The notes beneath the pieces are model-generated. The model was not told the origin of the DNA and did not search any database. It saw only the letters and a list, made by a program, of their open reading frames with translations. Source: CAKZQX01 sp034435975 (lineage in GTDB: Bacteria > Chloroflexota > Chloroflexia > Chloroflexales > Chloroflexaceae). Taken from it: a stretch of 64,000 nucleotides of DNA. The position numbers and the translations under genes were made by a program. Location of the stretch: positions 62,001 through 126,000 of the forward strand of contig DAOTWD010000145.1 in the NCBI GenBank assembly GCA_034435975.1, in the 5' to 3' direction. Numbering within the stretch: the stretch's first letter is position 1; each line of letters begins with the position of its first letter. Shown here in pieces: positions 8,821-17,528 of the stretch.

Positions 8821-9864
8821 TTATTTATAAGGAGGCCGACGGCTTTTACTGATAGGGCGTGACCGTTCGTTCCGTTCACGTGCCAGCATTGCCCTCATCT
8901 CCTCCATTTCACTGCGTTGGCGGTTAGTGCGGGCATCCTGCGGGTGCTGGTACTCACCAGACCGTGAACTGAGACGTCTGGGGTGCACCTCATCCACTGC
9001 TTCCTGCGTATAACGTCCTTCCAGTGCTGGTGATTGTGCTGCTTGACCGGCATTCAACAGCATACCATTATCGCCCCACGCCTCACTGTTGGTCAGGCTC
9101 TCATAGACAAAATCGAGATATTGCTGTATTTCCTCATTATCGCTCAGGCTCTCGAATGGGATCGTCGCACCACTAACTACTTTTACGCTCTGGCCAATCT
9201 CCTTGAGTGTTTGATCAATCCCGGTCACAAGACTCTGCATCACGGCCGCTAATTCAGCCCGCTCATGCACAGTCAAATTAGCAAAGCCCACCAGCGCCTT
9301 TTCCTGGGCCCGCAAGAGTGTACTGCGCAGGATTGCAATATCGGCCTGTGTTTGCAACTCATACCGTTTGACCAGATGGGCTTGCCGTACCTGCTCAACC
9401 AGTTCATCAGTCGTTACTGGCGTCCAGAGTAGTGCGGGTATGAGTATAAACCCGATAATACCAATAATAACCTGTTGTAAAATCAGGCCCGTATCCGCAA
9501 CGGTTGGCTGGGCCGCCCACCAGCTATATTGAATCTCAAAAGAATAGTAGATCAAATAGAGTGATGCGGCAATGATCACCGTATAGCCCCAGGTACGGGC
9601 ATTAATTTTTTGCAACAACATGCCTCCTGGCGACCAGGGAATCAGAAACGACGTCAGGCTTGGAGGTGCCAGCACGAGAATGGCCGTGAATGCGCCGGCA
9701 ATCACCATATTATCGGTGAGCTGACTTTGTACGCCCCACCAGTACACCGCCGAGCCAAGCATTGCAACGAACGCCAGCAGAGCCAGCAGGGATTTAGCTG
9801 TAAACTGCACTCCCCCATTCCGACGACGTTGTCCCCGCACCATTTCGAGATAGCGACTACTCAT
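8821..9864 (-). CDS. Hypothetical four-helix membrane protein
   Basis: A 347-residue protein with four predicted membrane helices in the first 170 residues (for example KSLLALLAFVAMLGSAVYWW and WGYTVIIAASLYLIYYSF). A cytoplasmic C-terminal half of about 180 residues is helical and charged, with coiled-coil tendency in the part beginning QVRQAHLVKRYELQT. The last 60 residues are Arg-rich. The ATG at 9864 was chosen because AAAGGTGG lies 8 bp before it; a start at 9906 is possible but has no comparable site. No enzymatic motif is seen. It is probably first in an operon with the 82-residue protein and nadD. Function is unknown. Confidence 0.7.
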   Translation of the reverse strand: MSSRYLEMVRGQRRRNGGVQFTAKSLLALLAFVAMLGSAVYWWGVQSQLTDNMVIAGAFTAILVLAPPSLTSFLIPWSPGGMLLQKINARTWGYTVIIAASLYLIYYSFEIQYSWWAAQPTVADTGLILQQVIIGIIGFILIPALLWTPVTTDELVEQVRQAHLVKRYELQTQADIAILRSTLLRAQEKALVGFANLTVHERAELAAVMQSLVTGIDQTLKEIGQSVKVVSGATIPFESLSDNEEIQQYLDFVYESLTNSEAWGDNGMLLNAGQAAQSPALEGRYTQEAVDEVHPRRLSSRSGEYQHPQDARTNRQRSEMEEMRAMLARERNERSRPISKSRRPPYK

Positions 9865-10249
9865 GTGGCGCCACCTTTCTGAGTACAGTGAAGAGCCACG
9901 TTCCACCAGTTAGAACCATGCTTGCACTGCTTCTAGGTATTATTTCAACGAGACTTTCTTCCGATCGAAAGCACAGAAGGCATCGATATACCAATCCTAT
10001 CCCCATTGCTAACGTCAACTGGCGTCTAGACGCCCATCTATACGGCGCTCAACCCGGGCTTGAGCCGGTACTCTGGTTCGTCACAACAGATGTAGGATTG
10101 CTATCATTCCACGATGCTGAACGATTTCCCACTGCATATACCCCATGAAACTCCATGGCCGATTCTCGCTCATCATCCTGTCGTAATAAACCATACGATG
10201 ACGTTAGTTTCTGAACACACCACATAACAGCACGATGACAGTCTTTGGA
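9865..10249. other. Intergenic region with a possible repeat end
   Basis: 385 bp between minus-strand genes without a supportable gene. It contains TATTTCAACGAGACTTTC at 9941-9958, resembling one end of the TACTACAACGAGAC element family without a matching partner. Another short palindrome is around CTCAACCCGGGCTTGAG near 10049-10065. A short open frame on the plus strand lacks homology and a ribosome site. Confidence 0.5.
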
Positions 10250-10966
10250 TCAAGATGTATTCAAAGGTTCAATTTCTGACGAAACCAGCACATACGTCTC
10301 TACCCAGGTTGTATATCCGGCAGCATGCATACGTTCAACCAGTGCTGGTGAAAGTGCAGTTAGACCATACTGCCGATTTATCTCATATGGCACTTCCAGT
10401 GCCTCAGCATTATCCTTCACAGGAAGATAAAAACTGGCCTGGGCCACAAACCGGCCTGAAAAAGTACCGAGCAGCACATGTTGCTGGTTGATCGGGTCAT
10501 ACCACCACAGCTTACTTTGCGAACGGGCAACATAGATCTGTGGTGTCTCGAACACGGTACGATCTCTCTGTTGCATCCGCCACCGCTGCTCAGGCGTGAA
10601 CGACGGCAGCATAGGTGGCACAATGGTGATGGTTGGTGATAGAGCTTGATCAGCCTCTGCACCAGATACTACCGTTGTTGTCAGCCGTGTGGTAAGCAGT
10701 TGCGTCTCCTGTGCGGGTGTAGGCACACGGGTGGGTGCCGTGGAAGCGGGTGCTTCGGCTAGAGCAATTGGAAGAACCGTTGGTGTCGAGCGAAGGCCAT
10801 CTGCTCCTTCAGTGGTAGGGCTAACAACTGCCATTTGATCTCCTGGCAGCAATAGTGAGGGTTGTAGCGTAGTCGAGCGGTCCGTTCGGAGTGGCTCAGC
10901 GCAACCACCCAGCCCAAGAGTGGCACTTATGAGAACACCGAGAAATAGAGACGCACGAACTGCCAC
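10250..10966 (-). CDS. Predicted lipoprotein, Pro/Thr-rich
   Basis: A 238-residue exported protein. The N-terminus VAVRASLFLGVLISATLGLG-Gly-Cys is a lipoprotein signal peptide, with the lipid-bearing Cys near residue 22. A Ser/Thr/Pro-rich linker of about 110 residues follows. A C-terminal domain of about 100 residues contains QIYVARSQSKLWWYD and ends without an anchor. No known domain is recognised. The GTG at 10966 is preferred because AAGAGG precedes it by 5 bp and the hydrophobic core starts correctly; an upstream TTG at 11008 would add a hydrophilic extension. It is probably a cell-surface protein of unknown role. Confidence 0.65.
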   Translation of the reverse strand: MAVRASLFLGVLISATLGLGGCAEPLRTDRSTTLQPSLLLPGDQMAVVSPTTEGADGLRSTPTVLPIALAEAPASTAPTRVPTPAQETQLLTTRLTTTVVSGAEADQALSPTITIVPPMLPSFTPEQRWRMQQRDRTVFETPQIYVARSQSKLWWYDPINQQHVLLGTFSGRFVAQASFYLPVKDNAEALEVPYEINRQYGLTALSPALVERMHAAGYTTWVETYVLVSSEIEPLNTS

Positions 10967-11253
10967 TCCCGCCTCTTTTTTTGGGTAGTAACAGCCCTGC
11001 TTTCGCAATCAGAACCTCGCAAATTAAAAACACTCGTTCTATTCTAGCATGTTTCGACGACCCTCGCAACCGTAGATTGACCCCTGTTCACCCTGATGGT
11101 TGATTCATTACTCGCGCTATGTTGTATCGTGCTGTGGTGTTTTACCGTTTACACCCTGACTGTCATTCTACCACATCCAGACGAAAAATTTCTATACACA
11201 CTATGGTAGTAACCCTGTTCTGCTTTTTTCTTGTGCAAACGGTAGATCCAGAA

Positions 11254-11380
11254 TAGCTCCAACGAGACATCCTCTGGGTAAGAAGGCGCGGCGTGGCTTT
11301 GCCCCTCCGACATCAGCCGGAACGTGCGCAGATGCTGCAGCCCCCCGCACCCTGGCCGAGATGAAATCTCGTTAGAGTAA
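11254..11380. repeat. Dispersed inverted-end element, copy 2
   Basis: 127 bp with the left end TAGCTCCAACGAGACATC and an inverted right end TACTCTAACGAGATTTC. The interior GGGTAAGAAGGCGCGGCG and CCGCACCCTGGCCGAG matches the other copies. This is the most decayed full copy and the only one not close to a start codon: it is about 290 bp upstream of the lipoprotein start and more than 700 bp from the kinase gene. Confidence 0.7.
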
Positions 11381-11943
11381 TAGTCGCTTCTTTGTGTTCA
11401 TTTTACATAAACACAATTTAATACGTACAGATAGTATCACATGCACAGATAACTTGTCAACAGTTTTACCAGTGGTAATGCGATGCGCCCGGTCAGACAG
11501 GCCTTGCTCGCGCTGTTTTTCTGGTTGATCGCGTTGGAATACGTCGGGTAGAGCCATGTCTTGTGTACTGACAATCAGTGGGGAACTAAACTAAAGCGTC
11601 GGCACCAGTCATCGTCTTATTAGGTATCTCTGCGTGCTGGTGCTGCCACCTACCGAGAGACTGAAGACTTCGGCACGTGTTCCAAAGGCCCCGCAAGCAG
11701 TCAGTTGGAACCAGCACAGGCTGGCTTCACGATGGTCGCCTATGGCTTGAGCCACCGGACGGGCAGAACGGAGCGAGCGGTACATCACACCGGTCTGATA
11801 CAGCAGGGTTGCCGCACGACATTCTTTCTGCTAAACTATGTTGTATCATCAGTGGTACTCTGGTGGTGACATCCCAATCCTGATGCGGCTCATAAGCGGA
11901 TAGGGTTGGATTAATATAGAATGTCCAGTAAAGGCCTGACTAT
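11381..11943. other. Intergenic region between two repeat copies
   Basis: About 560 bp without a recognisable gene. Short open frames on both strands show no conserved motif and no ribosome site. GCGTCGGCACCAG near 11598-11610 resembles one arm of the hairpin at 19599-19628. Nothing else is supportable here. Confidence 0.5.
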
Positions 11944-12063
11944 TACTACAACGACATCCCCTGGGTAGGGAGGCGTGGCACGGCTTTGCTCCTCCGATAA
12001 GGGAACGTGCACAAAGGCCTGCGGTTCCCACACCCTTGCCGAGATGAAGTCTCATTGTAATAC
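11944..12063. repeat. Dispersed inverted-end element, copy 3
   Basis: 120 bp. The left end TACTACAACGACATC has lost two bases compared with the consensus, and the inverted right end is TATTACAATGAGACTTC. The interior contains GGGTAGGGAGGCGTGGC and CCTTGCCGAGATGAAG. It ends 33 bp before the GTG chosen for the kinase-like gene and lies in the same orientation as copy 1. Confidence 0.75.
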
Positions 12064-12096
12064 TATTGCCTGTAATCTGTGATGAGAAGGAATGGC

Positions 12097-13305
12097 GTGA
12101 AATCTAGTTGGTACAAAATTTCATACAACAAGCGCCCATTACCTGGTGAGCATGTGCTGTTTTTCAGTTATCGCTGGATCGCCTGGTTGATTGCAGCCAT
12201 AGCGATATTCTGGCCTGATCAAATCATGCCCATGCAACAACCTTCTCATACTATCTGGTTAGTGCTGCTCATCCTGACCGGTATCGTAAATATTGTTTTT
12301 ACATTAACATCCGAATCCTATGTACGTATCTTACACCGCCGACCAGCACTGTTTCTGCTGGATGTTGTGGTTAGTCTGGTAGTTGTATGGATTAGTAATG
12401 GGCAAGCATTGCCATTTCTGCCTTATGCACTGGGAGCGCTGGTGCTGCCGTCGCTGCTGGCTGGCTGGCGCGGGGTGCTTATGGCAAGCTTCCTCTTTGT
12501 GAGCATCGACGCAGTTGCGCTGTTTCTAAACCGGGATCTCCCTCCAGAATCATGGCTCGTCATCGCCGGATTGCGGGCAGTCATAGTGATTGGCTTTGCC
12601 TGTATGTGGCTTCCGTTAAGGTGGATTTCCCATTATGGGTTACCGCTGCCGCGTTTATTTACTCGTCACCCATCAGCGTGGCTCACAGATGCCGATCATA
12701 CTCATACCCGGCTGGTAAGGCTTGAGAGTGACCCGACAACTTTTCCTGATGTTCCACCGCAACGCAGCCCGGCCGAGCGCATTCCTGAACGGATTGCGTC
12801 GGATATGTCCGTTGCGGCGCAGTTGACAACCATCCATGCACTCACTGAACGCCGTCACAACCAGGAACTGGAACCAACGTTCCCTGGGAAACCGGTGCCG
12901 CTTGCCAGGATCGATCTCGCGGTTGCACTGAATGGGATTGTTGATCGCTTTCAGGCTGATTGTCATATTGACACACAGATAAAGCTCATCGGGGTAGCAC
13001 GTCAACTCTCGCCAGTACAGTATAATACTCTCTTTCGGCTGGCTCAGGTTTCATTATCGAATATCCATCGGCATGCACGTGCACAAAATGCTTATATTTG
13101 TCTTGAATATGATCAACACAGCGTCACCCTGGTGGTGCAGGATGATGGAGTCGGCTTGTTAGATGGAACGTATCAACGTCCGGGTATTCATGCTTTACGT
13201 GCTATTTCCTACTGTCTGGCTGAACTTGATGGACGGCTCGAAGTCTTTGAAGGGCAGCAAGGTGGTGTTACTGTGCGCGGTGTATTGCCACTAGAGACCA
13301 TTTGA
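12097..13305 (+). CDS. Sensor kinase-like protein without phospho-His
   Basis: A 402-residue membrane protein. Six hydrophobic segments fill about residues 18-185. A cytoplasmic part follows with a dimerisation-like helix and a C-terminal GHKL ATPase domain: N-box SLSNIHRHA, G1 box VQDDGVGL and a final GGVTVRGVLPLE. In NarL/DegS-type kinases the helix reads E-R-I-A-R-E-M-H-D; here it is ERIASDMSVAAQ, with Ser238 where His would be. It may therefore bind ATP without autophosphorylation, or act as a partner of another kinase. No response regulator is adjacent. The GTG start has AGAAGGA 5 bp upstream; a GTG at 12079 is an alternative. A repeat element lies 33 bp upstream. Confidence 0.75.
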   Translation: MKSSWYKISYNKRPLPGEHVLFFSYRWIAWLIAAIAIFWPDQIMPMQQPSHTIWLVLLILTGIVNIVFTLTSESYVRILHRRPALFLLDVVVSLVVVWISNGQALPFLPYALGALVLPSLLAGWRGVLMASFLFVSIDAVALFLNRDLPPESWLVIAGLRAVIVIGFACMWLPLRWISHYGLPLPRLFTRHPSAWLTDADHTHTRLVRLESDPTTFPDVPPQRSPAERIPERIASDMSVAAQLTTIHALTERRHNQELEPTFPGKPVPLARIDLAVALNGIVDRFQADCHIDTQIKLIGVARQLSPVQYNTLFRLAQVSLSNIHRHARAQNAYICLEYDQHSVTLVVQDDGVGLLDGTYQRPGIHALRAISYCLAELDGRLEVFEGQQGGVTVRGVLPLETI

Positions 13306-13363
13306 AATATAGGGCTATGTACCGGTTGTTTCTATCCGCAAGCCAGGTCATACCGTCAGTGTT

Positions 13364-15082
13364 ATGAAAACGAACATTCGCTCGCTCTTGTGCGTGATTG
13401 CACTGGCTATCGCCACGGTTTTAATTGTTTATGGTATATCTCAACCGGTAGAACACGAAGTACGCTGGCTGATATTTCTGTGGGCGGCAGCACCACTACT
13501 GGGTCTGGCAGCCTGGTTGAGTCGCCCCTCATTACCACCTGGCCTACCACGGAACACCTATAATCTGGCACTGACAGTGAGTATCGGATTTGTCCTTATC
13601 AGTTTTCAATTATTGCGGCAGCAAGTGGTGCAGGCCCAGGCCGTGTATCATTATGTCGAACCAGGACAGGGCATTAGCAACATCCGGCCTGTTCTGGCCT
13701 CACAGCGTGTCAAGCGCGGTGCCATTCTGGATCGGAATCATGTTGTACTGGTGCAAAGCGAACTGGCCGATAATGGATTTGCGCATCGCGTGTATCCTCT
13801 TACGAGCCAGTTTGATCCCCATGCCTTCAGCAATATTACCGGGTTCTTCAGCACGCGCTTTGGTCAGAGTGGCCTGGAGGCGACCTATAGCGAGTATCTG
13901 AGTGGCGAGCGCGGCAACGAACTGCGCAATCTACGCGATACCCTGCTCGGTAATCCGATCGAAGGCAATAGTTTGCATCTGACGCTCAATGCAAATCTTC
14001 AGGCACAGGCAGCCGCACTGCTTGGTGGACGTAACGGCTCAGTGGTTGTACTTGACCCACGTACCGGGGCAGTCCTGGCGATGGTGAGTGTGCCTGGCTT
14101 TGACCCACGCGGCTTAAGCTTTGATCCCTCTGCGCCTGATTGGGAAGTTGAGAATGTACGGGTGGGGGCATATTGGAATCAGATCAACGATCCGGCGGCA
14201 CGCCAACCACTGCTCAACCGTCCGACACAAGGGCAATATCCGCCCGGATCAACATTTAAAACCGTCACAGCCGTGGCAGCATTGGAATATGCCGCACGTG
14301 CGCAACCAGAAGCGATTACATGCCCGAATCAACTCGAAGTTGAAGTGGGGGCACCACCAGTCGTGAATGCGGTGCCGGGTCTAGGATCGCTCACTGGCAA
14401 TCCTTCCACTCTGGAACGGGTGTATGCCTATTCGTGTAACACTGCCTTTGCGCAATATGCGTTACGTCTCGGTGCGGATCAATTGGCAGAGGTGGCACGA
14501 CGGTTTGACATATATCAACCCCAGGATGCCCCTCGCAGTTATGCTGAATTTAGCGACCTGGTAACGACTTCGAGTCACCTGTATGTACAGCCCGGCTTTT
14601 TGAATCGCCCGGCGGCGCTGGCGGATACGGGCTATGGGCAGGGCCAGTTATTGCTCACACCGCTGCAGATGGCGCTGGTAGCGGCGGCAATTGCCAATGA
14701 TGGGATGATGATGCAACCCTATCTGGTACAGCGTGTGACTGATCCCGATGGGCGGGTAATTATGGAACGGCAACCACAGCCGATCCGCCAGACAATGAGT
14801 GAGCGTACTGCAACCACAATGCGTAGTCATATGCGAGCTGTGGCCCAATATGGCTTTGGCAGTATTGTGAGCAGCTTTGTACCTGGTGTGGCCGTCGGCG
14901 GCAAATCAGGTACCGCTGAACTGGCACCAGGTGTCACACCGCATGCCTGGTTTATCGCAATTGCACCAGTTGAACAACCCCGCTATGCCGTGGCGGTCAT
15001 GATCGAGCATGGCGGTGAGGGTAGTGGCGCGGCGGCTGAACTGGCTGGACAGGTGTTGCAGGCGGCCTTTGCGACTGAGTAA
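13364..15082 (+). CDS. Class B penicillin-binding protein (transpeptidase)
   Basis: A 572-residue peptidoglycan transpeptidase that crosslinks the cell wall outside the membrane. Three hydrophobic segments lie in the first 95 residues, the last probably the anchor. A dimerisation-like region starts at VKRGAILDRN. The transpeptidase domain begins near residue 225 with GSVVVLDPRTGAVLAMVS. Motifs are STFK (Ser296 and Lys299), SCN in YSCNTAFAQ and KSGTAE. This fits the PbpA/FtsI group; its distance from division genes favours a PbpA-like elongation or sporulation-type homologue, but this is uncertain. It follows the kinase-like gene by 58 bp and may share its transcript. The last bases are duplicated downstream (15129-15160). 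Confidence 0.9.
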   Translation: MKTNIRSLLCVIALAIATVLIVYGISQPVEHEVRWLIFLWAAAPLLGLAAWLSRPSLPPGLPRNTYNLALTVSIGFVLISFQLLRQQVVQAQAVYHYVEPGQGISNIRPVLASQRVKRGAILDRNHVVLVQSELADNGFAHRVYPLTSQFDPHAFSNITGFFSTRFGQSGLEATYSEYLSGERGNELRNLRDTLLGNPIEGNSLHLTLNANLQAQAAALLGGRNGSVVVLDPRTGAVLAMVSVPGFDPRGLSFDPSAPDWEVENVRVGAYWNQINDPAARQPLLNRPTQGQYPPGSTFKTVTAVAALEYAARAQPEAITCPNQLEVEVGAPPVVNAVPGLGSLTGNPSTLERVYAYSCNTAFAQYALRLGADQLAEVARRFDIYQPQDAPRSYAEFSDLVTTSSHLYVQPGFLNRPAALADTGYGQGQLLLTPLQMALVAAAIANDGMMMQPYLVQRVTDPDGRVIMERQPQPIRQTMSERTATTMRSHMRAVAQYGFGSIVSSFVPGVAVGGKSGTAELAPGVTPHAWFIAIAPVEQPRYAVAVMIEHGGEGSGAAAELAGQVLQAAFATE

Positions 15083-15160
15083 CTCTGAAGGCAACGTTGG
15101 TTCACACCAACCGTACATACATCATGTAGTTGCAGGTGGCCTTTGCGATTGAGTAACCCT
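15055..15160. repeat. Duplicated tail of the PBP gene
   Basis: The 32 bp at 15055-15086, covering the last codons and stop of the penicillin-binding protein gene, recur at 15129-15160 with three mismatches, just before the next start codon. The period is 74 bp. It looks like a short duplication. The copied piece has no coding role, and the S41 start at 15161 follows it directly. Confidence 0.75.
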
Positions 15161-16585
15161 ATGCGATGTATCAGTTGTAGTATATATTCAGTGCGTATTC
15201 CAGGTCGTCCAATCCTGCTTATTATGGTATACATCGGCGCATGCGTCTTTGGAATAACGGGATGCACTCCACGCTTACCCGTTGTTTTCGGAAAACCGCA
15301 AACAGAGCTTGTCCAATCCGTACATACGCCAACGGCCTTGCCATTCACGGCTACCCTTCCAGCACCGACCGCAACCGTGGAAGCAAGACCAACCCCCACG
15401 TCCAGTCCATTTGCAGCCACACCAACAGTGGTGATCACAACCGCTACGCCTCTGGTGCCCACACCCACACTCCTGTCACTGGAGGATCGGCAGCAACTCT
15501 TTGATGAGGTGTGGTCAATTGTGTATGAGCACTATCTTTATGCCGATTTTCGTGGTGTCGATTGGCATGGTGTACGATCAGAGTTCGCACCCCAGATTGC
15601 GCTGGCGGAATCAAACGAGGAATTTTATGCCCTGTTAAGCACCATGGTGCAGCAGTTGGGTGATCAGCATTCACGCTTTCTGGCACCGAGCGCGGTTGAA
15701 GCTGAAAATGCGTTAACCACTGGGATGAAGTTCAATGTGGGCATCGGTGTCGTCACGCTACCCACCAGCCATGGTGTCCTTATTCGACAGATCTTCCCCC
15801 ACAGCCCGGCAGCACAGGCTGATTTACGTCCCCGTGATCGCATTGTAGCGGTTGATGGCGTTACAACGAATGTGAGTAATATCATTGCCGGGCCTGAAGG
15901 CACGCAGGTACGCCTGAGTGTTATTCGCCCTGGCGAGGATGTGCGCGACGTGGTAATAATCCGCCAACCCGTTGAGGGGCGGATCACGCCAGTGGCCCAA
16001 CGCCTGGATGGCGATATTGGCTATCTCGTCGTGAACACTCTCTGGGTGCATGATATGCACGAACAAGTGAGTGGTGTCCTGACCGATCTGGTCGTCGAGC
16101 GACCACTACACGGGTTGATCCTGGATTTGCGCAGTAATCCTGGCGGATGGCGTACGGTACTCTCTGGCATATTAAGCCATTTTGTACGGGGTGAAGCTGG
16201 TGCTTTTTTTGATCAAGATCAGGTTATGCCGTTCGTGATCGAACCAGGTAGTGGCCCGGATTTACATGGCCTACCGTTGGCCGTTCTGGTAGATCGCGGC
16301 ACCGCTTCCTATGCTGAACTCCTGGCCGCCATTCTGCAGACTGAGGCCAATGCGGTCGTGATCGGACTGCCATTAACCGGCAATATTGAAACCATCTATG
16401 CGTATGATCTCGCAGGAGGGGCGCGGCTCTGGGTGGCACAGGAGGGCTTTCTCTTGCGCAACGGCATCAATCTGGAGGGACAAGGGCTGCAACCAGATGT
16501 GCTGATCGATCTGGATTGGACGCGCTATAGTCAGGAAACCGATCCTCACATTGTTGCAGCTTTGCAGTATTTGAACGGCTACTAA
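15161..16585 (+). CDS. S41 (CtpA/Tsp-like) peptidase homologue, Lys lost
   Basis: A 474-residue predicted lipoprotein: a hydrophobic N-terminus, then FGITGC with the lipidated Cys near residue 33, and a Pro/Thr linker. The PDZ domain is around residues 190-260 (FPHSPAAQADLRPRDRIVAVDG). The S41 domain has LILDLRSNPGG and DRGTASYAEL. Active family members use a Ser-Lys dyad 25 residues apart. Ser383 is present, but the residue 25 positions later is Asn408 (PLTGNIET in place of TFGKG), so hydrolysis is doubtful. It may be a PDZ-bearing adaptor. The ATG at 15161 was chosen; a TTG at 15143 lies inside the duplicated PBP tail. The ribosome site is weak. Confidence 0.85.
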   Translation: MRCISCSIYSVRIPGRPILLIMVYIGACVFGITGCTPRLPVVFGKPQTELVQSVHTPTALPFTATLPAPTATVEARPTPTSSPFAATPTVVITTATPLVPTPTLLSLEDRQQLFDEVWSIVYEHYLYADFRGVDWHGVRSEFAPQIALAESNEEFYALLSTMVQQLGDQHSRFLAPSAVEAENALTTGMKFNVGIGVVTLPTSHGVLIRQIFPHSPAAQADLRPRDRIVAVDGVTTNVSNIIAGPEGTQVRLSVIRPGEDVRDVVIIRQPVEGRITPVAQRLDGDIGYLVVNTLWVHDMHEQVSGVLTDLVVERPLHGLILDLRSNPGGWRTVLSGILSHFVRGEAGAFFDQDQVMPFVIEPGSGPDLHGLPLAVLVDRGTASYAELLAAILQTEANAVVIGLPLTGNIETIYAYDLAGGARLWVAQEGFLLRNGINLEGQGLQPDVLIDLDWTRYSQETDPHIVAALQYLNGY

Positions 16586-16635
16586 GCACAGGCCAGAATG
16601 CAGCGCGGTACATATGCTTGTACGATAGGAGTGGT

Positions 16636-17400
16636 ATGAATCAAGAACAGATCGCCCAGGCAGCACGGATCATCAGCGCTGCACGCTACGCAGTTGCTCT
16701 GACAGGTGCTGGCATCAGTCGTCCGTCCGGTATCCCTGATTTTCGGAGTGCTGGTGGTTTGTGGGCACAGGAAGACCCGCTGGAGGTTGCGTCATTCAAC
16801 ACATTCCGCACCAATCCCGAACGGTTTTTTAACTGGCTACGACCGTTGCTGCAGGTTTCGCTGGCAGCACGCCCCAATCCAGCTCATCTGGCCCTCGCTG
16901 AACTGGAGCAAAAGGGTATTCTGCACGCGGTGATCACGCAGAATATTGATGGATTGCATCAACGTGCCGGATCACGGGCGGTCTATGAACTGCACGGGCA
17001 TATGCGTAGCGCAACCTGTACCCGCTGTGAACGCCAGATCGAAGCCGATCGACTGGTTGAACAGGTGCTGATGGGCATAATGCCCCGATGTGATTGCGGC
17101 CAGCATGGGATGTTAAAACCGGATATTGTGTTGTTTGATGAAATATTGCCCATTGTACCATTTCAACGGGCACAGCAGGCATTGGCAACTTGTGATGTCT
17201 TGCTGATTGTCGGAACATCGTTGGAAGTCTATCCGGTGGCACATCTGCCCCTGACGGCACTGCAACACGGTGCGCGCCTGGTGATAATTAATCTCGATGC
17301 AACATATGTGGATGGCTATGCCGATGTGTCGATCCATGCCGATGTTGCGACAGTGCTCCCAGCAATCCTGAATCATGCAGATTTTCGGCACTATGAATAG
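16636..17400 (+). CDS. Sirtuin NAD-dependent protein deacylase
   Basis: A 254-residue SIR2-family enzyme that removes acyl groups from lysines using NAD. The NAD site has GAGISRPSGIPDFR near residues 26-39 and TQNIDGLH; the catalytic His is in ELHGH. A zinc site has CTRC and then CDC, with the short C-x-C second pair found in some bacterial sirtuins. The later GTSLEVYP also fits. The ATG at 16636 has TAGGAGTGG upstream. It lies 50 bp after the S41 gene and on the same strand. Targets cannot be read from sequence; acetyl-CoA synthetase is the usual bacterial target in general knowledge. Confidence 0.93.
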   Translation: MNQEQIAQAARIISAARYAVALTGAGISRPSGIPDFRSAGGLWAQEDPLEVASFNTFRTNPERFFNWLRPLLQVSLAARPNPAHLALAELEQKGILHAVITQNIDGLHQRAGSRAVYELHGHMRSATCTRCERQIEADRLVEQVLMGIMPRCDCGQHGMLKPDIVLFDEILPIVPFQRAQQALATCDVLLIVGTSLEVYPVAHLPLTALQHGARLVIINLDATYVDGYADVSIHADVATVLPAILNHADFRHYE

Positions 17401-17528
17401 CAGCAAAGAGACAGTAGTATGCTATATGCTCCTGGAAGCATCCTGCGAGACTGATTGTTCGTCATAAGCAGTAGCCATACCCCCATTCCATTGTTTCGTG
17501 GGTATCGATAAAATTGCAGGAGTTGCTT

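Noticed and set aside
9888..10148. 86-codon open frame on the plus strand
   Set aside because: No homology, weak composition and no ribosome site; it contains a dispersed repeat end.
11372..11883. Short open frames in the 1.1 kb repeat-rich gap
   Set aside because: No transposase or other motif could be recognised; frames are short and overlap repeats.
13364..15082. Calling the penicillin-binding protein FtsI
   Set aside because: No division genes nearby and motifs do not separate FtsI from PbpA; left as class B.
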